A stretch of DNA of 64,000 nucleotides from Aurantiochytrium sp. KH105 (taxonomy: Eukaryota > Sar > Bigyra > Thraustochytrida > Thraustochytriidae). Made by a program: the position numbers and the translations under genes. The stretch spans positions 310,001 through 374,000 of the forward strand of contig BGKB01000017.1 of NCBI GenBank assembly GCA_003116975.1, read 5' to 3'. The notes beneath the pieces are model-generated. The model was not told where the DNA came from, searched no databases, and saw nothing but the letters and a program-made list of their open reading frames with translations. This document shows, piece after piece, positions 50,001-59,497 of this stretch (its first letter is position 1; the number at the start of each line of letters is the position of its first letter).

Positions 50001-52293
50001 CAAAGTCGAGAAATTCGTCCATGTCCACGGCGCCATTCTCATTCGTGTCCATGCGGTCGATGAGCCGCTGGGCCTCCGCAAGTGAGGCCAGAATGCCCAT
50101 TCGCCGCAAGAGCTTGTGCAGCTCGCGAGCGGAGAGCTTTCCGTTGCCATTAGCATCAAGTTCTCGAAAAATCTGCATGGGACTCTCACCCTTGCGCTTG
50201 GAGCGACGCAGAAAAGCCCTCAGCTGCATAAGGATCGACTCGAGCTCTTTGTCCGAAAGTTCGAAAAAGTCAATCACGTCTTCGCGCAACACATAATTGG
50301 CGCCAAACGTATCGAGCTTGTCGAAAATGGCCGCCAAATCAGAGATTGAGAGCTGGATTCCCAATTTACTCATTCCCTGGACAAACTGACGCTTTTTGAG
50401 TCGGTCCGAGTGCGGTGCCACCGCGTCTAGTATATCTGCAGGGTCAAAGCGAGCACCCTGCGACTTGCGCAACTCTGCAACCTGAGCACGGACGCGCTCG
50501 CGCAACCTAGCTTGCAGACTCTTATCATCTGGACCCCGGGTCACGAGTCTACTTGTGCGCAGATCTGCAAGGTATTCTCGTGCATAGGTTGCGTCTGCTT
50601 TGCGATACCAAAGGAAACAGTCAAGAGCACGCGTGCCTCCAGCATAGGGTTCTTCGCCATGCTTGCCATTCGCAAACTGTCTACCTGCAGGGCCAAAGTT
50701 GAAAGCAAGGCGCTTGAATCCACGACTGGGCGGAGCCCAGATTGGCGATGTAAGCTTTGTTGCTCGCCCCACGGTAATGGCGAGCTCGAGAACAGCGTCC
50801 GGGGCCGCATTTGCATCGTAGCGAAGCGTTTCTTTCTTGATCCACAGAAACGATGGCTTGCGGTCAAACATACGATGACCATTGAGCGGTGTTTCGACGC
50901 AAACGAACCCATCCGCCACAAGTCCAGCATCCGTTTTGCTTTGTGCAATCTCAAGCTGCGTTACTGGTGCCTCTCTTCTCTCGACGGCTCGGTTTGCGCG
51001 TCTTCTCGCCCTGTGTTTTTGCCGTCGACGCGAGCTTTTTCGCTTGGCTGATGGCGATCGACCCTTTCTGCTGTGCGCAAAGTCAGAATCGGCGTCGGAG
51101 TCGTCAGAAACATCACTTTTCTCTTCTTCTTCTTCTTCGCCGTCATCATCGTCGTTGTGATGTTCTTCTTCTGACGCACTTCCCGCGCCATCGTCGTCTT
51201 CAGATCCAGAATCAGTCTCTGATTCTTCACTCGTGCCATCGCTTTCACCTTCGTTCCTGGCGCTTAGGTCCCCTACCTGCGCAAGTCGTGCCCAAAATTT
51301 GGGAAGAGATTTGACAGTGGTTGCAGTGCAGTCAAGATTTGCCGAGACTTGCACGGGTGTGAGTCCGCGCGACTCATGCTCCAGAGCTTGCTTCGTCGAC
51401 ACCGAGAGAGCAATATCGGAAACCCAATGGTCCTCTAGGGTCCAACTCCTCATCAGATCCTGCACATTTGACTTGAGAAAACGCTTGAAATTCGCTAGCC
51501 CTGGGCCAATACGAGCCGCGACCCAGTTGGCCTCTCCAGGCGTTAGCTGAAAGTCAAGCTTTTCATCAATAAGCGTCAACACCAACGAAGAGGACACGAG
51601 CTGTGACTTTGGATCGGCGACAAGGCCAAAGCAATGATAGAGGCTTGATTTAGCGCCATTCTTGAGCTTGCGACGCAGTCGCATGGCAATCTCTGCGAGT
51701 TCGCTTCTGTCATACGAAGCAAAGCTCACAAATTCGTCAAAGTAAATTCTGCCGTTGTGGTGTGTATCGAGCGAATCCATGACCGCGCTCACGAGCTTTG
51801 CCGATTGCTTTCCTTGGACGTGAGCGAGCATTCGCCGAATTCCAGCGCGGTCAAGATATGGTCTCCGGAGTGGCGCACCTGAGGCCGACGCGCCACCATT
51901 TGCGCGCGGTTTCACGGCATAATACTCGAACCTGCTTGCAATGCGATGCAGTGCGCAGTTCTCTTTGGCGTGACGCTGGCCTGATACCGAAGATATTGCT
52001 GAGCGCAGCCTATCAAAGACTCGCGACGTCGTCGCCGAGAGCACGCCGGCACGCGCGTCTCCTTTTGCGTCGTTGTCGACGATATCCGTGACCTCACTTT
52101 GCAACTGACCTCTAATTTTTTCGCGTAAATCGTCCAGGCACTGTTGAGTCCGTTTGCCTGCAGCAGCGCTCGCTTTGCCTGCGTGCAGCGCGCGTTTGCT
52201 GTTAACATAGTTGCCTCTGCTACGATCGGGGCTGGCAGGCGCAAAACCAAGCCTCCCCAGCGATGCTACGTGCAGGGCATCTGCTCGAGGCAT
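47098..52293 (-). CDS. Giant multi-EF-hand protein with MABP-like domain
   Basis: A single 1731-residue frame contains at least eight EF-hand loops, canonical or degenerate: DTHHNGRIYFDEF, DANGNGKLSARE, DTNENGAVDMDEF, DCDRDGMVSVRDL, DTAGHGTISKKAF, DRKGEGSISTSDF, DPEGTGKLSRYAF, HADGLVDYLEL. Between ~470 and 590 lies a different unit: GFVCVETPLNGHRMFDRKP ... FLWIKKE, then RGFKRLAFNF ... FLWYRKADA. It resembles the repeated strands of the MABP beta-prism of MVB12 and related proteins. Acidic/basic low-complexity linkers flank it (~350-450 and ~1090-1150). EF-hand arrays of this kind occur in flagellar proteins such as EFCAB6; Ca2+ sensing in the flagellum is inferred, helped by the head-to-head CFAP99 gene. 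Confidence 0.8.
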   Translation of the reverse strand: MPRADALHVASLGRLGFAPASPDRSRGNYVNSKRALHAGKASAAAGKRTQQCLDDLREKIRGQLQSEVTDIVDNDAKGDARAGVLSATTSRVFDRLRSAISSVSGQRHAKENCALHRIASRFEYYAVKPRANGGASASGAPLRRPYLDRAGIRRMLAHVQGKQSAKLVSAVMDSLDTHHNGRIYFDEFVSFASYDRSELAEIAMRLRRKLKNGAKSSLYHCFGLVADPKSQLVSSSLVLTLIDEKLDFQLTPGEANWVAARIGPGLANFKRFLKSNVQDLMRSWTLEDHWVSDIALSVSTKQALEHESRGLTPVQVSANLDCTATTVKSLPKFWARLAQVGDLSARNEGESDGTSEESETDSGSEDDDGAGSASEEEHHNDDDDGEEEEEEKSDVSDDSDADSDFAHSRKGRSPSAKRKSSRRRQKHRARRRANRAVERREAPVTQLEIAQSKTDAGLVADGFVCVETPLNGHRMFDRKPSFLWIKKETLRYDANAAPDAVLELAITVGRATKLTSPIWAPPSRGFKRLAFNFGPAGRQFANGKHGEEPYAGGTRALDCFLWYRKADATYAREYLADLRTSRLVTRGPDDKSLQARLRERVRAQVAELRKSQGARFDPADILDAVAPHSDRLKKRQFVQGMSKLGIQLSISDLAAIFDKLDTFGANYVLREDVIDFFELSDKELESILMQLRAFLRRSKRKGESPMQIFRELDANGNGKLSARELHKLLRRMGILASLAEAQRLIDRMDTNENGAVDMDEFLDFVQRGSILDGISARAARISSNVRDAARTLHAISRKQAHLGTDSGRLSSKLDTRHAWQRLLGPSDEYGTILTAGRVRRILQKRGLRLRMEEVQTLLRVLEPAFERVGGLTFPSFDSFVRLAEPVENIEGLWNDDSEDANGDVARDADAGSGTSADLRFRSALANLHADLSMMAVSEDVDDAGLFQLLFPSAGGGKVLRQQFLQGLDHVGALARFRAASDRDRLATVFDCDRDGMVSVRDLSQFLHDSECGLGQLMHRSKNEEDEEDDDTSSGASSSSTENYRGDWLATEPSPRRERQVRGRRAGQLSGASTPQRYKSPDGRGSEKEDTWSHSGSEGEEEEEARSDEDDLAGVELVSNLIASDVRKSWLLHLDSMHVDIAPSGAGSHRNHGVARAEKAINVQLLQAAAESAAREHGGPLRLRKRFSKLDTAGHGTISKKAFATVLRRVKFEIPRSERDALQSLLLTKTGQRSRRVDYELFCDIVERSSEIHGHGVDRVHQRLGALFQHVDARSIMETFDRKGEGSISTSDFQRALDLCGVRISKFDWIVLRPQFEQDGRINYIALCEMIETADLARPLAKRRNRKPDEVRLFRALAEHRGALADATASTDLRRVFEVYDEPGLGVIPVSEAVSALRDLVQQCQLQGLVPLELLRSVATRYVAKEDQFDYLAFCSAFDHSAVHVADHDVFLRGLGEQIRAGFETTGLSFHQAMARYDPEGTGKLSRYAFRRSIRHDLGVRVAEHELACLMDLAETHADGLVDYLELEKKMRLQEHAVVGASLVRQREVIDALRQAIDKRRRKDPFFDLRKCFRCHTGGRSAARTHELTSLLGNLGVFVSAEDVSALCSHRNVLTLDAFARFVDTDETEWDIIASRCQRRMDELSREGVVFSRECSLHRAPENASPSGISRARFVDVCHRLGMPLSASQLDLVLLRFKEPGASPLVAFRSFVDFVQARARQVALEGLGEDFF

Positions 52294-52775
52294 CTTTGGG
52301 TGACAAGCCCCACCCGCTGAGCTACTGCTTTGTCCACGTTTCTGCTGCCCCTGCTCCAGCTGAAGACAGTCGCCGCGCTCTCTGGCTCCGAGTTTGCGGA
52401 CGTTGGTAAAGTCTTGGCCAATAAATGACTAAGCGGCCCGTGGTAGCTTCCAAAGCAGAAAAACACACACCTAACGTGAATCGAGGCCACCTTTCCACCC
52501 CTTGACCTCCTCTCCGTTGTCGAGTTTTAATAACTGTAAAGAATCGCAAACTCTTCTCAGCTTTGCCATGGATCTATATATCCTTCGTTGACATCAGCGC
52601 CCAGCACTGACGGAAAGGTGTGTACTAACGGATATGTGACTCCAAGGCTGGGTAGGCTTGGCGGCCTCGAAAATGTTGAGAGCGGTGTCTCTTTGAAAGA
52701 AGACGACGCGCGAAGACCGCGCTGTTGCGCGCGCCGCGAGGAAACGCGCTCGATCGAGAGGCGCGCTTCGAGGCG
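52294..52775. promoter_or_regulatory. Divergent promoter between the EF-hand gene and CFAP99
   Basis: 482 bases with a CCAAT box (~52425) and a CTATATATCC TATA-like element (~52570). A half-site similar to the ciliary RFX X-box (TTGCCATGG, ~52563) is visible but the other half is absent, so I do not call it an X-box. Confidence 0.4.
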
Positions 52776-55181
52776 ATGGTGTCCGATTCTGCCTCCGGCG
52801 GGAGAGAGCTCGAGGGAGAGCAAACACGAGCGAGCATGTTCGCATCCAGCAAAAGCAGGTCGCCGACGGCGCTGACAGCAAGCAAAAAGAGCCTCGAGGG
52901 TCTGAGTGCGGGGGCGCTCGTGAGTCTGTGCGAGGAGACGCTCAAAGGCTTTGACCCTGTTGTAAACACGCTTGACTCGCACGCGCAAAACACACTCGAC
53001 AAGCGAAACGATCTCGTACCAAGTGACAAAGAGTTTGTGAAGCAGGTCCTGTACGGCTGCGTGCGCTACAAAGCTATTCTTAAAACGCTCATCACAAGCT
53101 TTTACTTTAACAATGGCGCAACCACCTCGCGAGGCGACTACACCAAGTACATGGTACTCTCGTACCTGGCCCTCTTGCGACTCGATGAGCTCGGTTTTCC
53201 CGCCTTTGCTCGCTTAGTGCGCTCGCAGGCTGCCGAGAAAATGCACGTCTTCCTCTCGTACATTTTCGACAAGGCTACGTTGGAGAAATGGGTCAAAGAC
53301 AAATGGATTGAATTCTATGATTTGCGTTTCATCGAAGATACCGTGATTGCAGGCGTCGAACGCGCAAAGTCCCAAGCTGACGAGCTGTGTGAGGAGCTGA
53401 GCGAAGCTGCTTTTGGCATGGCGCAGCGACAAGCCGAAGCGGAGAAGAATGCAGCTACGGGAGCGAGCGGGGTACCTGATGTGTGGAAGAAGCCGCCTAC
53501 AATTCCACGGCCGTTCAACATTACCGCTGCGCGGCCTGTGCGTGTCCCCGAGCCTATAAAAATTAAGCAATGCGTGACGGCTAACCCTGTGCCAGCATCG
53601 CTAAATGATCGCACGCTAGCAGACATTGAAGCAGAACGAGAAGCTTCACGAGAGCGCGCCGCAGAGGAGACGCGGCGTAAATACGAAAAGAACGAATCGT
53701 TTCGACTCTGTGAGACCAAAGACACGCTGACCAAGGCCGTGGAGGCTCAGGAGCGCGAGCTAAGCAAGATCATGAACAAGAAGTTTCGCGCCAAGCCCGT
53801 TCCCGAGTTTGATGCTCAGGAAGGAAGCGTAAAGCTGAACGCCGCAGCCATTCTTCGAGAAGACGCATTGTACAAGAAGAAGCGCGAGCAGGAGGCCGAT
53901 CTGTTGCGCGCGTATGAGGAAGATCTGAGAGATTCGACCGAGTTTTATGCATGGCAAGCGCAGCAGCGGGAGGAAGACGAGCGCAAGCGTCTTCGAGCTG
54001 TCGAGGAGAGACGGATGGCAAGCACGCTTTCGCAAGAGCAAGCCCGGCTTGCTCACGAGCGCAAGATCGAAGAGAATCGGCGCGTTGCGGCCAAAATGAA
54101 TGAAGAGAGCAAGGTGATTCAGGCCCACGCCGAACAACGAAAAGAGGAGCACGTAGAGGAAAATCGTGCCCGTGTCACCGAGGTGGTGAGTCGTCGCGAC
54201 ATTCCAAGGATTGAGCGCGAAAAGATTGCTGCTCAAAAGCGCGAGCAAATGCGCGAGACGCGAGAGGAGCAAAAGCGGCTCGAAGAGCAGAAGCGCATTG
54301 AGGACGAGAAGGAGCAGGAGCGTCGCAACGACCTGATTCGGAGAATTCGCGCCCTGGAACGAGTCCCTGTGGTTCGCGTGAAGCATTTCGACCCGACAAA
54401 GAGCGGTGGCCACGGTCTCTTGGAGGAAATGTCACTCGTTGAACTGCGCGAGCGACTAGCGATGAATGAGGCCAAGTACGCCAAGGAAAAAGACCAAATG
54501 CGGCGCAAAATTATCACAAGCAAGGTTGAAAAGGAGAAGGCAATGCGCAAACGGCTGGACGAGATCCGACGCGCTCGGGAAGCCGCGTGCGCGGCCAATC
54601 GAAAGGCGCGACGAGAGCAGCGCGAGCGTGATGCCGAGCGGCAGCGCTTGGAACAGGAATTACGGGATGAGGCAAAACTCAAGCTCGTCGACCACCTCGC
54701 AAATGTCCGCGCTGCGCGCGAGGCGGAAATTCGTACTTTGCAGGAGGAAGAGGAGCGTCTTCAGAAGCGGAACATGTTTCTGGGCGCTGCCAAGGATCAG
54801 GTTGAAGCCAAGGCGTACGAGGAATTTCTCAAGGGCGCCGAGAGGAAAGCGCGCGAGACCCAGCGGAGGGCCCAGCTCGAATCCAAGGCGAGCGAGGACA
54901 TTAAAGCTCGCGATCTCAATGTCCGCAAGGATTTCTCCCGACGGCAGGCCGCGTTGCAGCGACAGGCCAAGGCCGACGCCGCGGCTTCATTGGAGTCTGC
55001 GCGCGAGAAAACCAAGGCCAAGAACTTTGCCGTTTTCCAGGCCAAGCGCGCTAATGTTCAAGACGAGCATGTCCGGTATCGTCGCGCACAGGACAAGCTT
55101 GATGGAATCAACCCATATGCGACTCGTATGAAGCAGTCGCATCTCGACGTTGCAAGATCGAAGGCTGCTGCGTCGCGATGA
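52776..55181 (+). CDS. CFAP99: Cilia- and flagella-associated protein 99 homologue
   Basis: The 801-residue protein has a helical N-terminal domain (LDSHAQNTLDKRNDLVPSDK, FVKQVLYGCVRYKAIL, YTKYMVLSYLALLRLDELGF, ~80-230). A very long charged coiled coil rich in Arg/Glu follows (~310-780). The conserved element FDPTKSGGHGLLEEMSLVEL sits near residue 550 and is the feature I associate with CFAP99. The family is axonemal and of poorly known function. The open frame begins upstream at a TTG; ATG 52776 is the first true start. Presence of this gene implies a flagellated stage. Assignment rests on recognised motifs rather than an alignment. Confidence 0.75.
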   Translation: MVSDSASGGRELEGEQTRASMFASSKSRSPTALTASKKSLEGLSAGALVSLCEETLKGFDPVVNTLDSHAQNTLDKRNDLVPSDKEFVKQVLYGCVRYKAILKTLITSFYFNNGATTSRGDYTKYMVLSYLALLRLDELGFPAFARLVRSQAAEKMHVFLSYIFDKATLEKWVKDKWIEFYDLRFIEDTVIAGVERAKSQADELCEELSEAAFGMAQRQAEAEKNAATGASGVPDVWKKPPTIPRPFNITAARPVRVPEPIKIKQCVTANPVPASLNDRTLADIEAEREASRERAAEETRRKYEKNESFRLCETKDTLTKAVEAQERELSKIMNKKFRAKPVPEFDAQEGSVKLNAAAILREDALYKKKREQEADLLRAYEEDLRDSTEFYAWQAQQREEDERKRLRAVEERRMASTLSQEQARLAHERKIEENRRVAAKMNEESKVIQAHAEQRKEEHVEENRARVTEVVSRRDIPRIEREKIAAQKREQMRETREEQKRLEEQKRIEDEKEQERRNDLIRRIRALERVPVVRVKHFDPTKSGGHGLLEEMSLVELRERLAMNEAKYAKEKDQMRRKIITSKVEKEKAMRKRLDEIRRAREAACAANRKARREQRERDAERQRLEQELRDEAKLKLVDHLANVRAAREAEIRTLQEEEERLQKRNMFLGAAKDQVEAKAYEEFLKGAERKARETQRRAQLESKASEDIKARDLNVRKDFSRRQAALQRQAKADAAASLESAREKTKAKNFAVFQAKRANVQDEHVRYRRAQDKLDGINPYATRMKQSHLDVARSKAAASR

Positions 55182-56061
55182 AGTGTTCCTCATTCTTTTT
55201 TTTTAAGTATTGGCCTTGGGTTCTACATTGCTTGACCATAGTTGTATCAGCGTAAGGCTGTTCCTCTTGCTCGTTTTGATCTTTTCAGTCAGCCAGCCAG
55301 CCAATATTCGCTCGTGCGAGCGCAGCGCAGTATAATCTTATTGCTTTTTCGTGCAAGTGTGCGCCGACCCCTTCCTCGGTCGTTGTCATTGTCGGCGCCA
55401 TCATCACCTCCATCATCATCACCTCCATCGTCATCAAAGTCAGAATCACTCGCAAACTCGCTCGATTGAACTTACTCGTTCAATTCTCTATTTCATCGAA
55501 AGGCAAGCCAGCTCCTCGTCACGGCTGCCTTCCTTCCTTGCTTCCTTGCTTCCTTCCTTCCTGCGTCGCTGCTCTCGCTCGCTCGCTCGCTTTCTTGTCG
55601 CCAAGCGCAGCCGCCACATCCTCTAAAGCTGCACCTGCTTATTCGTGGCGGCGGTCTCGGCCGAGTGGCGCTTCCCGCCACGAGTTGTTTTGACGCAAAA
55701 CACAATACAAAGGAGGCCCGCGTGCCAAGCCTCGCTCGGCGCGGCCCGGCCTCGCTCGCTCGCCCGCTCGCTCGCTCGCGCGCGCGCAGCCGGCCGCCGG
55801 CGCGGGCGCCGGAGCGCACGACTTCTTCGCCCGCGCGCGCGGCGGCTGCGGAGCGCGAGGCCGTGTGCAGGCGGCATCGGATCGGCGCGGAGGCGCGCCA
55901 TCGTCGCGGCCGAGGCGACCCGAGAAACTCCGCTCGCGCGAGGGCGCGGGCGCGGGCGCGGGCGCGGGCCGGCGGAAAGGCGGCGCGGAGGCCCGGTCCG
56001 CGGACAGCGCCTGGTCGGGTCTCGCGGCGAGAGCCTCGCGCGCCGGAAGACGCGCGAGACG
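55182..56061. other. Spacer and GC-rich leader upstream of the THAP-like gene
   Basis: 880 bases: AT-rich 3' region of CFAP99, CAT-rich and CTTC-rich repeats (55395-55435, 55535-55562), GCTC repeats, then a strongly GC-rich leader. No gene supported. Confidence 0.45.
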
Positions 56062-56890
56062 ATGGACGCCATGACGGCGCGGTCCGCGGCGCAGGTCTCA
56101 CTCCTGGAGCTCGCGGCGCTGGCGTCCAACGAGGCGACGGCGCAGCCCGCAGCGGCGCAGAGGACTGGCCTACCCGGGACGCCGTCGATTTTTACCGCGG
56201 GCCCAGCGGGCTTGCAGATGATCCCTCGCGTGGCGCCGATGCCGACCGCGACATTCTTATCCAAGCTGCTGCCCGATGCGGGCCTCGCCATGGCGCCTAA
56301 TTCACAGCCCGCGGCGCCGCAACAGGCGCCTGCGAAACCCGCGTCGCCATTTCCTGCGGCTCTGCAGGCCAAGCGTTCAGAGTCTCCGGCCGCGCGTCGC
56401 GGCACCAAGCGTCCGATCCACCGGAGCCTCACTTGCTTGTGCGAGCTTGTGCAGGATACGAACTGCGGTCATGGGCGGTGCCGTGAGATTGAGCGAGAGG
56501 AAGACGACCCCGTTCTTTTTGGGTACAGGATCACGCTTCCGGCGCATAACATTGTCTTTGATGGCTTGAATCGCCGCGAACGGTGGCTGTCGCATCTCGG
56601 TATGGACGCTAGCCAGGTGGACAAACTTGCCAAGAGCGCGCAGCGGCTCTGCTACACGCATTTTCAACGCAAGTGTCTGAATCTCGGGCCTCGCAACTTT
56701 CGCGCACTGAAGACGGCGATCGATCGTTGCGAGACCACGAATCCAGACGACTTTGTCATGTTGTCGGCTTCGGGAGGGGCTGGTCGCATCTGCCCTGCAG
56801 CGCTTGTTGTGCCTGATGTAAAGTTTGCACCAAGGGATCCGGAGAAAGACCTCAAGGATAGCATTCCCGAGGATCGTTCGGCAACGGCGG

Positions 56891-56960
<70 letters not shown>

Positions 56961-57243
56961 GCAGCAGCAAAGGAAAGAAGCTGTTTTTCAAGAGATGCTG
57001 CGAATGTACGGCTCTGAGAGGGCCGCGCGTGAGATTATGCGTCTCGAAGCGGAGCGAGCCTCGTTGGCTGAGGAGCTTCGTGTCATGCGTGAGAAGCAAG
57101 AGAGCTTCCTTGTTAGTGCTCGAAAGAAGGTTCGGCGTGTGGAAAAGATGGACTCGACCGCGCGTGAGAACCTTCCTGCGTCGCTGTTGGCAAAGTTTTC
57201 CAAAGAGCTGGGGCCGTTTTCGTCTTCGCCCTCGAATCGATGA
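56062..57243 (+). CDS. THAP-like zinc-finger protein with poly-Gln and coiled coil
   Basis: The 393-residue protein starts MDAMTARSAAQVSLLELAAL. Its central domain (~122-225) has Cys125, 127, 136 and 140, then FGYRITLP, RRERWLSHLGM and QRLCYTHFQRKCL (Cys197-x2-His200). The order Cys pair, invariant-looking Trp (176) and C-x2-H-F resembles the C2CH THAP DNA-binding finger, though the ~56-residue spacing is slightly longer than usual. A pure run of 26 Gln (278-303) follows, and then a coiled coil (~304-365), again as in many THAP proteins. THAP domains are known mainly from animals and P-element transposases. A basic segment (ARRGTKRPIHR) before the finger could be a nuclear signal. Other zinc-finger types remain possible. 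Confidence 0.45.
56893..56970 (+). repeat. CAG/CAA tract encoding 26 Gln
   Basis: Mixed CAG and CAA codons, coding, within the THAP-like gene. Confidence 0.95.
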
Positions 57244-57365
57244 CTCGAATCGAATACGTTGTTCCTTGCTCGCTTTTGTAGTGATGCGTCTGCAGGAAAG
57301 GATCCGTGTTGCACGGGAGTTGGGAATGGGGCTAATTTTAACAATTGCAAGCGAGTCGATCATTA

Positions 57366-57464
57366 ATGGACGAAGATCAACTATTGATGGACGAAGATCA
57401 ACCATTGATGGACGAAGATCAACCATTGATGGACGAAGATCAACTATTGATGGACGAAGATCAT
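57366..57464. repeat. 21-base minisatellite, about 4.7 copies
   Basis: Unit ATGGACGAAGATCAACTATT plus G, with a C/T variant at one position alternating between copies. The length is a multiple of three, so all frames stay open across it. It begins 122 bases after the THAP-like stop codon. Confidence 0.95.
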
Positions 57465-57578
57465 TGCTGCGTGCTCGTTTCATGGTTTCCATTTTCAGCT
57501 TTTGCAAGCCCAGTGGATGGCCGCATCAAGTTACAAATTCCTCGTTTCACATTTCGCGGAGCAGATACAGTTTCCTCT

Positions 57579-57622
57579 CGTTCGTTCGTTTGTTCGTTCG
57601 TTCGTTCGTTCGTTCGTTCGTT
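57579..57622. repeat. (TTCG)n microsatellite
   Basis: Ten or eleven TTCG units with one TTTG interruption. A similar run occurs at 36986-37007. Confidence 0.9.
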
Positions 57623-58603
57623 CTTTTGTTCCGCAGTATTTGTCACGGTTCGCCCTGATTTCTTTGTTTTTTGTTCTCTTTTGTTTTGTCTTCGTCAGAT
57701 TTTCCGTATGAGTCGACAGGGTGGCTTACTCTCTCTTCCCTCGATCTCTTTTCTATCAATCAGGGGAAAAATTGGAACCGCGCACTCTAGGTGAGCACCT
57801 TCCCCCACTCTCATCCTCATCGTCGCCGTCGTCGAGGCCGTCACCAAGGACCTAAAATTACACGCGCCTTCACAAGTCAACCAATGAATAAATCAATCAT
57901 GTAGAATCCACTCAACACTCAGTTTGTCCTTACTTGCTTGCTTATACCTCCTTCCACTTTCTCCATCTTCTTCAATCTTGTCACGGTGACATCCCGATGA
58001 CTCCGTCCACATTTTGGTCCTGCGCGCATCCTGCTCACGAGAAGAACACTACGACGACAGCGACGACGACCTCTTTCCCCCGCCCCATTGCACGCCAACC
58101 TTCCGTCCCCTCCTTCTCCCCCCCCAAAAATGGCAACCCAACCTCCCTCCACCACGATCCGCATCACAAGCCGCGTCACGCGTTCATTCATCCGGGGTGA
58201 TGGTGACGGCGGCGCCGATCATGACGACGCCGATGTCCCCATATTGCGCCCCCACTGCGCAATCCGCCCATATTACCCGTGCAGCCGCTTCCCCCCGCAG
58301 CGCGTCCTCACGCGGGGCGGGCTCGCCCGGCGCAAGCAGGGCCAGGCCCCGCGCGGATCGGGCGGCGGAGGGGGCGTGATGAATAACGACCGTCGCGAAG
58401 AAGGGGAACAGCCGCAGAACTACTACTGCCGCGACGCCACCACGCCGCGCAGCGCGCCCAGGTACGTGCCGCCGCCCGCCGCGCCTTCCGCCGCGCGCCC
58501 CCCGCGCGCCCGCGCCGCCGCCGCCGCCGGCCCGCGCGCGCGCGCCGCCGCCGGGATTGGTGGCCGCAGATGGCGGTCATGGCGCCCACATGGCGCCCGA
58601 GGC

Positions 58604-58608
58604 NNNNN
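58604..58608. other. Assembly gap (five Ns) inside a GC-rich repeat
   Basis: Five N bases are flanked on the right by alternating GCGCCCCGCGCGCCC/GCCGC units (58618-58690). The true gap size is unknown; a short run of Ns is often a placeholder. Confidence 0.95.
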
Positions 58609-58997
58609 GGAGCCGCGCCCGCCGCGCCCCGCGCGCCCGCCGCGCCCGCCGCGCCCCGCGCGCCCGCCGCGCCCGCCGCCCCCGCGCGAGGCGGCGCGGG
58701 TCGAGGCGAGAGGGTGGCTGCGAAGGGCACCGAGGCGCAGACGGCGTACAAGGAGGGCGAGGAGGGCCAGGAGAGTGGCGGCCGGCCCGGAGAGGAGAGA
58801 GGGAGGGAGCAGGAGGACGGGGAGACTGACGAAAAGACGAGCGGTGGTGCGCTGTGCGTGATGTGTTTTGCGGTTTGTTGGCTTGGATTGCAACTTGTCG
58901 CGTCGCCTGCGGCGGTGCGCACACCTCGCCGCGTCCGATGACGATACACAGGTTTTAGACAGGAGGAGGAGAAGCAGCAGCAAGAACACCGAGCAGG

Positions 58998-59497
58998 ATG
59001 CCCAAGAACAAGGGCAAGGGCGGCAAGAACCGCCGTCGCGGCAAGAACGAGGGCGAGGAGAAGCGCGAGCTCGTCTTCAAGGAGGATGGCCAGGAGTACG
59101 CTCAGGTGATTCGCATGCTCGGCAACGGCAGGCTGGAGGCCCAGTGCTTTGACGGCAACAAGCGCCTTGCCCACATCCGTGGCAAGATGCGCAAGAAGGT
59201 CTGGGTCGCCGCCGGCGACATCATCCTTGTCGGTCTCCGCTCCTTCCAGGACGACAAGTGCGACGTCATTCTCAAGTACAACCCGGACGAGGCCCGGAGT
59301 CTCAAGGCATATAAGGAAATTCCCGACACGGCAAAGATTAACGAGGGTGCCGTCAACGACGATGACGACGAGGAGGACGACTGCGGTAAGTTGCGAACGA
59401 TTGTGTGGAAGGGTCGCGCGCAGGATCTCGAAGAAACAAATGCTGACTTGACTTTTCTCCGATCATCTTTACAGCCTTCACCTTCGATGACATCTAA
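58998..59497 (+). CDS. EIF1A: Translation initiation factor eIF1A, two exons
   Basis: eIF1A binds the 40S A site and promotes scanning and start-codon choice. Exons 58998-59385 and 59475-59497 join across an 89-base intron (donor GTAAGT, acceptor TTTACAG). The 136-residue product starts [20 protein letters not shown]. It has the S1/OB fold ([59 protein letters not shown]) and an acidic tail. The second exon supplies only the last residues, AFTFDDI, which is the conserved eIF1A C-terminus and confirms the splice. Reading through the intron would give a false 257-residue protein. Confidence 0.97.

Larger units (their letters stand above)
57244..58997. other. Repeat-rich spacer between the THAP-like gene and eIF1A
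   Basis: Holds a 21-base minisatellite (57366-57464), a (TTCG)n run (57579-57622), AT-rich sequence and then an extremely GC-rich block (58455-58700) with the assembly gap. Open frames through the GC block are low-complexity Pro/Arg/Ala and cross the Ns; none is supported. Confidence 0.5.

Noticed and set aside
52555-52580. RFX X-box upstream of CFAP99
   Set aside because: Only one half-site (TTGCCATGG) matches; the second half is absent.
57366-57464. CRISPR-like array
   Set aside because: Direct tandem repeats without unique spacers, in a eukaryotic context.
58088-58861. 257-residue open frame crossing the N gap
   Set aside because: Low-complexity Pro/Arg/Ala translation of a GC repeat and dependent on unknown bases.
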